Virus record (IMG/VR): IMGVR_UViG_3300047318_000076 | Location: 1-39,197 of that record | Reading direction: 5' to 3' (one strand) | DNA length: 39,197 nucleotides | DNA from: a virus | Shown here: piece after piece, positions 26,386 to 32,648 of the stretch | Numbering within the stretch: position 1 is the first letter of the stretch | Layout of the letters: the number at the start of each line of letters is the position of its first letter | The notes under the pieces: model-generated | The model's input: only the letters and a program-made list of their open reading frames with translations | What the model was told of the DNA's origin: nothing | Database searches by the model: none | Program-made: the position numbers and the translations under genes

Positions 26386-26419
26386 TTGTAATTCCTTTTA
26401 ATTTTGGGGCTTAGTAGTC

Positions 26420-28000
26420 TCAATAAACACAATTATCATCTATCACACCAATTGATTCACTCTCCAAATCTCTGATTTCTCCAATATTAACCACATATTC
26501 CCCGAACTCAGCAAGAACTCTAGGGGCATAGGTTAATAGGTCTAGAATATCATCAGAGTTATTCTCTTTAATTGGATTGAAAGTAACCATCTGTGCATGG
26601 ACTTCTGCTCTCAGGTCCCTGTGAACTATTACATTACCTACTTGATACTCTTTAAACATACCCAAAATTCGTGCATTCTTGGAAGTTCCGCCCGGATAGA
26701 TCTCCACAGCTTCAATACCAATGATACCCATTTGGATACAGATGAAATTAAACCAGTAAGCAAGAGTGGCTTGATAAGCTACAGACTCAATGGCCACAAC
26801 TCTACAGTTATTTTGCAGACAGAACTTAATTGCAGTAGTAATGGTCTCACTTGGACTCAGCCTATCACTTCTCAATTGCCTTAGTACTGGTTTTTGCTCA
26901 TGCACTTCAAAATAACCTACTGCTACTTCATCTGACTTCTTCTTCCATCCAGATGGATCAATAATTACAAAGTTCCCTTCAGGAATTTGATCATTAGGCC
27001 ATACATACTCTGGAACTTTAGAGAAATCAATCAGGTTATTAGAGGCTGCATTTTCATCATTAAGTACCTCAGAATAGAATACTTCTGGCCTACCCATTGC
27101 AAGGTCATTCTCAAATTCACGTTTCAATTGTTCTATTGGCTGCAAGTCTTCCCAAAGACTAGTACCATCAGCAAGGATACCGCCTGCTATAAACTTCGTC
27201 CAATTCGGATTGGCTTTGAGTCTTCTAAGTATGGACCATTTGGTTGGGTACATATTAGCTACAAACAGGAACATACAGCCACTAGGAGATTTAGCTTTCA
27301 TGGCAGTACCAACCATCCACTGCTCTAGGGCATTAGATAGAATCTCTGAATCTGCTTCTTCCCGGGACTGAATATCCTCAAATATCATTAGATCAGGACG
27401 TTCATTGTTAATATTAAGCCCTCGCAGAGATGTTCCTGCCCCTATTCCTGTCAGTACAATGTTCCTACCTCTGAATCCAAACTTCTTCATTTCCAAGGTA
27501 TCCTGCACCATACCTTGTCTCCAGTCCCCAAATACCTTCTTAATATTGGGCTCATCCAGAAAAGCCGCCACATCGAATATAATGTTCTGGGCTAGTTTGG
27601 CTGTATTACTTATCACCAGTATAAATTTCCTATTTGTAAACAGTATGCAATAGAGTATAAACAGCTTCACTACTGTGGTCTTACCAAATCCCCTTGGTAA
27701 TCCTAATGCTAACTGTGGGAATGTTCTGGGCTTCTTAATATAACTCACAAGCCATAGCCACACAGAGATAAACACAGGTGGAAATAGAAACTGGAATACT
27801 GTAGGTGCTGCTAAGGCCCCTAGAAAATCTAGGGAATCTCTTGCGAGCGTATGTACTTCTTCTGCATTGAATGTAGAGTTCTGGGTAGTTTCCGGCGCCT
27901 GTGCTGAGTCATAGGATGAAATCTCCTTATCAGCAGCCTCTGATTTGGCCCTTACTATCTCCTCACTTGTGGCCCCTAATCCTTCTAATAGACTCTTCAT
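26420..28000 (-). CDS. terL: Terminase large subunit
   Basis: The packaging motor and nuclease, 526 aa. Walker A is GLPRGFGKTT (100-109). The Walker B region is DLMIFEDIQ (203-211), where the acidic pair reads E208-D209, the reverse of the usual D-E order. The coupling motif region is about FVANMYPT (246-253). The RuvC-like nuclease has D348 in FVIIDPSG, E405 in VVAIES and D484/D487 in SDDILDLLTY, so all acidic metal ligands are in place. AGGAT precedes ATG 28000, one base after the stop of the small 63-aa frame. The portal gene follows. Confidence 0.95.
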   Translation of the reverse strand: MKSLLEGLGATSEEIVRAKSEAADKEISSYDSAQAPETTQNSTFNAEEVHTLARDSLDFLGALAAPTVFQFLFPPVFISVWLWLVSYIKKPRTFPQLALGLPRGFGKTTVVKLFILYCILFTNRKFILVISNTAKLAQNIIFDVAAFLDEPNIKKVFGDWRQGMVQDTLEMKKFGFRGRNIVLTGIGAGTSLRGLNINNERPDLMIFEDIQSREEADSEILSNALEQWMVGTAMKAKSPSGCMFLFVANMYPTKWSILRRLKANPNWTKFIAGGILADGTSLWEDLQPIEQLKREFENDLAMGRPEVFYSEVLNDENAASNNLIDFSKVPEYVWPNDQIPEGNFVIIDPSGWKKKSDEVAVGYFEVHEQKPVLRQLRSDRLSPSETITTAIKFCLQNNCRVVAIESVAYQATLAYWFNFICIQMGIIGIEAVEIYPGGTSKNARILGMFKEYQVGNVIVHRDLRAEVHAQMVTFNPIKENNSDDILDLLTYAPRVLAEFGEYVVNIGEIRDLESESIGVIDDNCVY

Positions 28001-28001
28001 A

Positions 28002-28193
28002 TTAGCATCCTACCTTTGCTCTTTGGGTAGCACCTACACAGTAATTAGCTTCTAACTGGCTCTGCATTCTTAACAACATATTATAGGCAGCAGCCTTACT
28101 CTGTTCCTGTAATCGCATTCTCAATTTGCTGGATTCCTCCACCACCTGATCCACTTGTAACTTCTGTGTTTGCTGTATAGTTCTTGAGTTCAT
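28002..28193 (-). CDS. Small 63-aa frame between terS and terL
   Basis: This frame overlaps the end of terS by 98 bases and ends (TAA) one base before terL. It is glutamine-rich and helical (QLQ, EESSKLRMRLQEQSKAAA), possibly a coiled coil. GGATT before ATG 28193 is a fair ribosome site. If the overlap is not real, an internal ATG at 28079 would give a 25-aa peptide after the terS stop. The exact abutment to terL favours a translated frame. Confidence 0.5.
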   Translation of the reverse strand: MNSRTIQQTQKLQVDQVVEESSKLRMRLQEQSKAAAYNMLLRMQSQLEANYCVGATQRAKVGC

Positions 28194-28761
28194 TGTGTAA
28201 TCCTAATCCTAGTTTTGACATTTCGGCTTGTTTGGCTTTAGCTGCATTCAGAAGCACAGAACCTTGTATGGTCTCTAGTGTCTGTCCACCTGCATGGATT
28301 ACTTGGTTATTGACATTGGTTGTGAATTGCTGTACAATCACTTTAGGCATCAGGAGATTAACTACAGTACTCTGTGCAGTTACATGTTCTGGAGCACTCT
28401 GGCCCCGTCGCTTCATGTTATTTACAGTCTGTAATACTTTCGCTATTTCCATTGGCCTCATCAATAGCGGTATTACTTCTTCTAATTGCGTCGCAAGTTT
28501 CTTCTCCATCCCATCATACTTATCATCCATCTCATTGAACTTCTGGAGATTATGGAATTTAAGTTCCGTAACTTCCGCAGCAAATGAGGCATCTGACATC
28601 CATTGTGATACCATACTCTCAGTAACACCTACTGCTTGGGCTACAACTACTGCTGGTTGCCCGCCACCTAGCAACTGTATTGCCCTCTGTTCCTTCTGAC
28701 TCCGTGCTGATTGTAATTGGCTCATGTAGTGCTCCTGCAAATTTTTGTATATAATTTTCAT
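28096..28761 (-). CDS. terS: Probable terminase small subunit
   Basis: A 221-aa protein that probably recognises phage DNA for packaging. The N-terminal region has a helix-turn-helix at about 35-57 (PAVVVAQAVGVTESMVSQWM). A helical middle follows, including a charged segment (MDDKYDGMEKKLATQLEEV) that may oligomerise, then a glycine-rich tail. It is the first gene of the late operon and directly upstream of terL, the usual place. The start at 28761 is supported by AAGGAGGGG; an internal ATG at residue 13 is less well placed. Confidence 0.75.
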   Translation of the reverse strand: MKIIYKNLQEHYMSQLQSARSQKEQRAIQLLGGGQPAVVVAQAVGVTESMVSQWMSDASFAAEVTELKFHNLQKFNEMDDKYDGMEKKLATQLEEVIPLLMRPMEIAKVLQTVNNMKRRGQSAPEHVTAQSTVVNLLMPKVIVQQFTTNVNNQVIHAGGQTLETIQGSVLLNAAKAKQAEMSKLGLGLHNELKNYTANTEVTSGSGGGGIQQIENAITGTE

Positions 28762-28960
28762 CTTACTGCCCCTCCTTATTACTGTAACCTAGGGATTCAA
28801 TGCACCCAGTACTAATAGCTACTACTGAGTACTTGGAAAGTTTAGAAAATCAAGGATATCTACTTAGGACTACAGCGCGCCATGAAGGTAAAAAGGCTCC
28901 ATCCCCCACGGGTACGATACAATCTAGTACGATTCAATCGCATGCGAGATAGTAGTGATG

Positions 28961-28984
28961 TAGTACAGTAGTACAGTAGTACAG
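28961..28984. repeat. Tandem repeat, 8-bp unit x3
   Basis: Three perfect copies of TAGTACAG in a row, with a partial fourth (TAG). On the minus strand each unit offers TGTACT, a weak -10-like hexamer. It may be a protein-binding array or only slippage-prone DNA. Confidence 0.85.
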
Positions 28985-29028
28985 TAGAGATCAGACATCA
29001 TACAAGCTGGTATTGAATGCGAATCATT

Positions 29029-29103
29029 GCTATTATCATTGCTATTACCATTAGCACTAGCATTCAGATCTGAATGAGAATGATTCGTATTACCATTCGC
29101 ACT
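29029..29103. repeat. Iteron-like direct repeats around a perfect palindrome
   Basis: GCTATTATCATT (29029-29040) is followed directly by GCTATTACCATT (29041-29052), 11 of 12 bases identical. TATTACCATTAGCACT (29043-29058) recurs as TATTACCATTCGCACT (29088-29103), 15 of 16. Between them lies the 16-bp perfect palindrome CATTCAGATCTGAATG (29061-29076). GAATCATT (29021-29028) is inverted as AATGATTC (29079-29086). Possible roles are binding sites for a regulator or a replication initiator. Confidence 0.75.
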
Positions 29104-29153
29104 CAGGGTAATAACCTTACAATCCTTAGGGGTATTCAAATAAATCTCTGATT

Positions 29154-29195
29154 TGTGATCTGCATCACATACTTCTCTAGTAGTTCCTGTATAAT
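29154..29195 (+). promoter_or_regulatory. Class II CRP-type promoter for the rightward early operon
   Basis: TGTGA (29154-29158), six bases, then TCACA (29165-29169) is a perfect pair of CRP half-sites; the 22-bp region matches the E. coli consensus at 16 positions. A perfect -10 box TATAAT lies at 29190-29195, with no good -35 box at the expected place. With a start at A 29203 the CRP site is centred at -41.5, the exact class II position where CRP replaces the -35 contact. The first downstream gene begins at 29327. The sites are seen; dependence on host CRP-cAMP is inferred. Confidence 0.75.
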
Positions 29196-29326
29196 TCTTT
29201 ATATGGACTCAGCACTAACAGGTCTGAAGTTTCAAAGCAGGTAAGTTAGGAGTAACAAGGAATAGGTTAGCAGGAAAAAGTAAGAGTTGCAGCAATCATC
29301 CATCAATCACTAATTAGGAGTTACAA

Positions 29327-29497
29327 ATGGTAGTCACTACAATCACTGGTAAGAACCCGGAAAATAGCCAAGGTAATACTCAGATTGAGCAAGCCCGGAA
29401 GATTGGGAAAAGCTTGGGATATTATACTGCTGGTAGGTATCTTGCAATCAGGGGATGGAGTATTGAAGCTGCATTGTTTGAATTGCTGGGTAAGTAA
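29327..29497 (+). CDS. Small early protein (56 aa)
   Basis: The first gene after the CRP-type promoter. TTAGGAG lies six bases before ATG 29327. The protein ends in a conserved-looking helical stretch (LGYYTAGRYLAIRGWSIEAA) that I recall from other short phage proteins without a known role. First-transcribed small genes are often host-takeover proteins, but nothing here proves it. Confidence 0.68.
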   Translation: MVVTTITGKNPENSQGNTQIEQARKIGKSLGYYTAGRYLAIRGWSIEAALFELLGK

Positions 29498-29517
29498 CAG
29501 GATAGTACTGTGCAAGG

Positions 29518-29540
29518 TATAGATTCTTTGGGAGTCTATA
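29518..29540 (+). other. Hairpin in the leader of the 225-aa gene
   Basis: TATAGA (29518-29523) pairs with TCTATA (29535-29540). The arms extend inward with TC/GA and the hairpin shares AGATTCT and TTGGGAGTCT with the hairpin at 30302-30334. There is no T tract, so it is not a simple terminator. Confidence 0.5.
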
Positions 29541-29605
29541 TCTGGCGCTACTGCCAAGTGAGTAAGACCAAGTTTTATAACCTAGACCAAATTGGAGAAT
29601 ATATT

Positions 29606-30283
29606 ATGTCCGTCATTGATACCCTGAACCATTCCGTAGTTACCTATGACCCTAAGAGCACCAAAGCTTTCACAGGGCAAAGGCTTTCCAAGGTTACATA
29701 CAAGACTGTAACTGATAAGGAATCGCCGCTTTGTGGGATCAAGCGGGAAAGCAAGTGTGTATCTCTGCCATTGGTGGAAGTTGCAGAGGTAGTTGCTAAT
29801 GTGGTGGCATTGGCTCCTGTGATGGTGGAGTACTTGCAGACTGTGCAAGATAAGATTGTGCGTGAATTGGTTGATGCTGGAAATGCCTCAATCAGTATGG
29901 AATCAATCTCAATCGCTGCATGTGTTGAATGGTTGGAATCCAACAATGAATCTGGGCGATTGACTAAGGAATCCATTGGTCAGTGGTTTGACTCAGAGAT
30001 TGCAGAGTCACTGGCAATGGTATTGGCTGATAAGTTGGGAGTATCGGCGACTCCTACTGATGCGGAATCTGCACAGGTATTGAAAGTACTAGGAAGTTTC
30101 AAAGATAAGGTAAGTGGACTTGCAGGAGGTAAGACAAGTTATGAGCCGAAATTGTGTACGAGTCTTCTCAAATGCTTGGAACTCGCTCCAGCTGGGGATG
30201 TGTTGGCAGCACGGTTTAGTGCGCGGCTGAATAAGATGATTGAACAGAATTCAAGTGCAATTGAGATGCTTGATCTGCTGTAA
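29606..30283 (+). CDS. Hypothetical early protein (225 aa)
   Basis: The frame is open from 29510, but ATG 29606 has GGAG at correct spacing and gives a sensible N-terminus (MSVIDTLNHSVVTYDPKSTK). The protein is acidic and largely helical after residue 55. It opens with a short region rich in K, T and Y that could be beta. I have an impression of similar early proteins in other phages but no name or function. Two hairpins of related sequence flank it, one upstream and one downstream. Confidence 0.68.
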   Translation: MSVIDTLNHSVVTYDPKSTKAFTGQRLSKVTYKTVTDKESPLCGIKRESKCVSLPLVEVAEVVANVVALAPVMVEYLQTVQDKIVRELVDAGNASISMESISIAACVEWLESNNESGRLTKESIGQWFDSEIAESLAMVLADKLGVSATPTDAESAQVLKVLGSFKDKVSGLAGGKTSYEPKLCTSLLKCLELAPAGDVLAARFSARLNKMIEQNSSAIEMLDLL

Positions 30284-30301
30284 GAATCAAAGTAATCAGC
30301 T

Positions 30302-30334
30302 AAGTAAGATTCTCAGAGATTGGGAGTCTTACTT
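30302..30334 (+). other. Hairpin in the leader of the 75-aa gene
   Basis: AAGTAAGA (30302-30309) pairs perfectly with TCTTACTT (30327-30334), with TCTC/GGGA inside. It is followed by GTCGG rather than a T tract, so an RNA processing, stability or attenuation role is more likely than termination. Its sequence resembles the hairpin at 29518-29540. Confidence 0.55.
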
Positions 30335-30374
30335 GTCGGATACTTTGGAGTATCTATTAGAGGAGAGTAATACT

Positions 30375-30602
30375 ATGCGCAAGATTACATACACACATGG
30401 AACTGAGACTAAAGTTGTATTGGTGGATAGCTTCGAAACAATGCGGGATACAGATACAGCTATACTGGCAACTCTTGTGCATCCGGGTAGTAAATTGCCA
30501 ATAGAAGTTATTAGCGCTGTTCGCATCCGAGAAGGATTCTATTCATTACCAGTTACTCAGCCAATGGGTAATATGAATGGTATTGGTAATCCTAAGCCCT
30601 AA
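30375..30602 (+). CDS. Hypothetical early protein (75 aa)
   Basis: ATG 30375 has AGAGGAGAG upstream; the longer frame back to 30240 overlaps the previous gene and is not supported. The protein begins with a beta-like stretch (MRKITYTHGTETKVVLVDSF) and ends in a flexible Met/Asn/Gly/Pro tail. It is unrecognised. Confidence 0.6.
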   Translation: MRKITYTHGTETKVVLVDSFETMRDTDTAILATLVHPGSKLPIEVISAVRIREGFYSLPVTQPMGNMNGIGNPKP

Positions 30603-30658
30603 CAGAGTGATTTGTAATCCTATCAGTCTCCAATGATTGGTAGGATTGCGAGTGTGCT

Positions 30659-30687
30659 TTGATTGTAATTTCCGCAGTTTTTATTAA
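30659..30687 (+). promoter_or_regulatory. Possible sigma70 promoter before gene 30712
   Basis: TTGATT (30659-30664) and TATTAA (30682-30687) are separated by 17 bases. The -10 box is only a partial match. The start would be near 30694. A hairpin AATCCTA/TAGGATT (30616-30622 with 30641-30647) lies just upstream. Confidence 0.45.
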
Positions 30688-30711
30688 CCTGTATTATAGG
30701 AGATATTTGCT

Positions 30712-30951
30712 ATGACTATCCACGTGGAAAAACTGAGTGAACATAACTTTCCTGAACCTGATGTTCCGTATAATGTGGTTCATGAGAGTGAATATAAGAT
30801 TGAACTCACTGCAATTGAGTTGGATTATATTCGGCACTGTCTTAAATATGCTGCTGAGAATATGAATAAATGGACTCATGCAGATCACGTAACATTTGCA
30901 GATAAATGTGCAACTATCATTAACAATGTACTTGTGGCTAACGGAGACTAA
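30712..30951 (+). CDS. Hypothetical early protein (79 aa)
   Basis: AGGAGATA lies before ATG 30712. It is an acidic protein with a probable helical core (IELDYIRHCLKYAAENMNKW) and histidines in WTHADHVTF. No family was recognised. It leads a short run of overlapping genes (30712 to 31536) that probably share the promoter at 30659. Confidence 0.62.
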   Translation: MTIHVEKLSEHNFPEPDVPYNVVHESEYKIELTAIELDYIRHCLKYAAENMNKWTHADHVTFADKCATIINNVLVANGD

Positions 30952-30955
30952 TATA

Positions 30956-31189
30956 ATGGCACATAATGTAATTATGTCTGTAGTCTCAGACCTGACTCTT
31001 AAAGAAGTTGCCAGCGCACAGGTCTTAGTAGCTATCTCTTGTGAGCAGGCTGAGAATGTGATTGAGTTGCTTTCACAGGATAGATACCATATGAGCCATT
31101 CATTGCTTGCATTGAAAGAAGCATTCTATGAGTTCTATGGGCATGGTAATATCACAATAATTTATATGAAGGAGTTAATCTCACTATGA
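30956..31189 (+). CDS. Hypothetical early protein (77 aa)
   Basis: ATG 30956 is four bases after the previous stop, with GGAG upstream; a longer frame from 30896 overlaps the preceding gene and is rejected. The protein is mostly helical and neutral (LLALKEAFYEFYGHGNITII near the end). The next gene overlaps by four bases (ATGA). Confidence 0.6.
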   Translation: MAHNVIMSVVSDLTLKEVASAQVLVAISCEQAENVIELLSQDRYHMSHSLLALKEAFYEFYGHGNITIIYMKELISL

Positions 31190-31536
31190 CTACTCACAGA
31201 ATTGATTTTATCAGCGCAGATATGGATAAGCCTGATAAGCAGGTGACTGAAAAGAGAGCTACAAATTACTTCCATTCCTTGAAACTTGCAAAGGATTTCC
31301 TATCAAGGAACCTATATTCCCAGATTCTAACCCATTCCTGTTATCAGTATGTGTTCGCTGGTAAGATCTATAATGATCTGTACCCTAAACTGTATGCATT
31401 AGTCTCACCTGATGGTATGAAGAAGGGTTTGCTACTCTCACAGGTTGCACATATCCGGCATGATACTGCATTCAGGGTATTGGATATATTAGATAACATT
31501 TCTCATAAGTTGGAAGTTACAGAAGAGATTGGATGA
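31186..31536 (+). CDS. Hypothetical early protein (116 aa)
   Basis: It starts by ATGA overlap with the previous gene. It is a basic, mixed helical/beta protein with YFHSLKLAKDFLSRNLYSQI and a helical end. It has no recognised domain. A 394-base structured gap follows, so this is the end of an operon. Confidence 0.6.
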   Translation: MTTHRIDFISADMDKPDKQVTEKRATNYFHSLKLAKDFLSRNLYSQILTHSCYQYVFAGKIYNDLYPKLYALVSPDGMKKGLLLSQVAHIRHDTAFRVLDILDNISHKLEVTEEIG

Positions 31537-31542
31537 TTTGCC

Positions 31543-31618
31543 AAAGGGTCAGAGTGACAGAACACCATCTTGCCAATTAGGTAAACGGCATGTGGTCTCC
31601 CTCCCTCCTGACCCCTTT
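31543..31618. repeat. Long imperfect hairpin directly after gene 31186-31536
   Basis: AAAGGGTCAG (31543-31552) pairs with CTGACCCcTTT (31608-31618) with one bulged C. Inside, ACCA/TGGT (31564-31567 with 31593-31596) and TGCC/GGCA (31571-31574 with 31587-31590) can pair. TTTTC follows, so weak termination is possible, but the 55-base interior is long for a terminator. Confidence 0.55.
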
Positions 31619-31639
31619 TCTGTCCCTATATTATAACCT

Positions 31640-31689
31640 TAGAGATTGATATAGATCCTGTTACTTACAGCTAGCTATGTCAATCTCTA
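31640..31689. repeat. Perfect 10-bp inverted repeat
   Basis: TAGAGATTGA (31640-31649) pairs with TCAATCTCTA (31680-31689). TATAG/CTATG just inside lengthens the stem to about 15 pairs with one G-T pair. A GAGGGGTTTTAAATT stretch starts about ten bases later and begins the AT-rich core. No T tract follows at once. Confidence 0.6.
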
Positions 31690-31836
31690 GAGCTATTGAG
31701 GGGTTTTAAATTAATTAAATAAGATTTCAATTTTGATATACCCTAAAATATACCCGTTATGTATACACACTAATAGTAACTCTTGTATAGAACTAGATAC
31801 TAACTACTTAGAGAGATTGAGGGAGGTCGGATCTGG

Positions 31837-31906
31837 GAGGGGTTGACAGGCATTTGCCAATCTGGCATGATGGTATTTCGGCAGGAATGCCGATTTGTCA
31901 CCCCTC
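31837..31906. repeat. Branched inverted repeat overlapping a promoter, operator-like
   Basis: GAGGGG(T)TGACA (31837-31848) pairs with TGTCACCCCTC (31896-31906). Inside are two perfect dyads: TGCCA-ATC-TGGCA (31855-31867) and TCGGCA-GGAA-TGCCGA (31878-31893). The first lies between the -35 and -10 boxes and the second at the expected start point, the usual places for repressor operators. As RNA it would form a three-way junction, but most of it lies upstream of the expected start. Confidence 0.65.
31843..31871 (+). promoter_or_regulatory. Strong sigma70 promoter with extended -10 for gene 31931
   Basis: A perfect -35 box TTGACA (31843-31848), a 17-base spacer, and CATGAT (31866-31871) preceded by TGG, an extended -10 element. 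Transcription should start near 31878, giving a leader of about 50 bases. Operator-like dyads overlap it. Confidence 0.75.
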
Positions 31907-31930
31907 AATTCTAATTAGTGAGAGTTTAAA

Positions 31931-32401
31931 ATGTCAGTATCTACCAGAGTGTATCGCCCATCACTAAGTGAGCATGAGATCACAGGAGTAATAGAAGTAT
32001 TGCAATATCAGAATCGTACCCATGGCTTAGATCTAGCAGCTAAAGCAGCTATGGTTAAGTTCCAGAAACTAGCAGTAGATTTTGAGCATGGTACTAAGAC
32101 TCCGGCCTATGTAGCTACTGGAGTTAAAAAGCAATCATCAGTAAATCTCACATCCTTGGGCGCAACTCCTGAGGAAATGGCATTAGCGCAGCTCTCACAG
32201 GCTGAGTTAGATAATATCAAATTTGAGGCATTTGATTATGAATCTATGTATGGAGTAGTATTACCATTGCACAGGTTTATAGGTAAGACAGTCTCACAGG
32301 TAAGAGCCGAAGTAGAGAATGCAGAACTAGTAACTCATGCATTAAATGATGCAGATTCAAATGATTCCGCATTAGCAGCACAGTTGTTCAGTAGTTTGTA
32401 A
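31931..32401 (+). CDS. Hypothetical early protein (156 aa)
   Basis: The first gene behind the TTGACA promoter, with GAGAG before ATG 31931. It is a helical, slightly acidic protein (ITGVIEVLQYQNRTHGLDLA; TPEEMALAQLSQAELDNIKF). No family was recognised. Given its strong promoter with possible operators, it may be a dose-sensitive early product, perhaps the regulator itself, but no DNA-binding motif is evident. Confidence 0.62.
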   Translation: MSVSTRVYRPSLSEHEITGVIEVLQYQNRTHGLDLAAKAAMVKFQKLAVDFEHGTKTPAYVATGVKKQSSVNLTSLGATPEEMALAQLSQAELDNIKFEAFDYESMYGVVLPLHRFIGKTVSQVRAEVENAELVTHALNDADSNDSALAAQLFSSL

Positions 32402-32468
32402 TACGCCCAAAAGCAGTACCATGACCAAGTAGTATTAATAATAGCCCTTATAGGGAAGGAGAATTACC

Positions 32469-32648
32469 ATGATTCTAGTAGTCACTCATCAGCCAGATAC
32501 TCAGCCAAATTCTCCAATTAAAATTCACATGGATAAGGAAGCTGCATTATTCCTTGCATGTGAATTAGTAGAACTCAAACGAGCATTTAAATATGCTACT
32601 CCAGCAGTATCAGAACTCCATAAAAAACTGATGGAGGTATTAGCATGA
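32469..32648 (+). CDS. Hypothetical small protein (59 aa)
   Basis: A short gene with strong AAGGAG before ATG 32469. Its TGA overlaps the ATG of the next gene (32645). The protein begins MILVVTHQPDTQPNSPIKIH and continues as one helix (CELVELKRAFKYATPAVSEL). Both the ribosome site and the coupling argue that it is real. Confidence 0.62.
   Translation: MILVVTHQPDTQPNSPIKIHMDKEAALFLACELVELKRAFKYATPAVSELHKKLMEVLA

Larger units (their letters stand above)
28762..29326. promoter_or_regulatory. Divergent intergenic control region (565 bases)
   Basis: This separates the leftward late genes from the rightward early genes. From left to right it holds AT-rich DNA without an obvious terS promoter, a motif shared with the promoter at 37449 (28908-28920), an 8-bp tandem repeat (28961-28984), iteron-like repeats and a 16-bp palindrome (29029-29103), a CRP-type promoter (29154-29195), and a leader of about 124 bases before ATG 29327. 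A minus-strand frame (28924-29139) begins with TTG and encodes only low-complexity sequence, so I do not call it a gene. The repeats plus an AT-rich setting could also fit a replication origin. Confidence 0.65.
31537..31930 (+). promoter_or_regulatory. 394-base non-coding control region with three inverted repeats and an AT-rich core
   Basis: No gene fits. The region holds an imperfect hairpin (31543-31618), a perfect 10-bp stem (31640-31689), an AT-rich stretch (about 31702-31775), and a promoter embedded in a branched inverted repeat (31837-31906). The first and last structures share TGACAG, TTGCCAAT and GGCATG in the same order, as if duplicated. It clearly drives gene 31931. The AT-rich core flanked by dyads also makes it a candidate origin. 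Confidence 0.65.

Noticed and set aside
28961-29103. CRISPR-like repeat array
   Set aside because: Repeats are 8-16 bp without regular spacers, and no cas genes are present.
28924-29139. Minus-strand 71-codon frame in the divergent region
   Set aside because: It starts with TTG, has a poor ribosome site, and encodes Asn/Ser/His low-complexity sequence produced by the DNA repeats.
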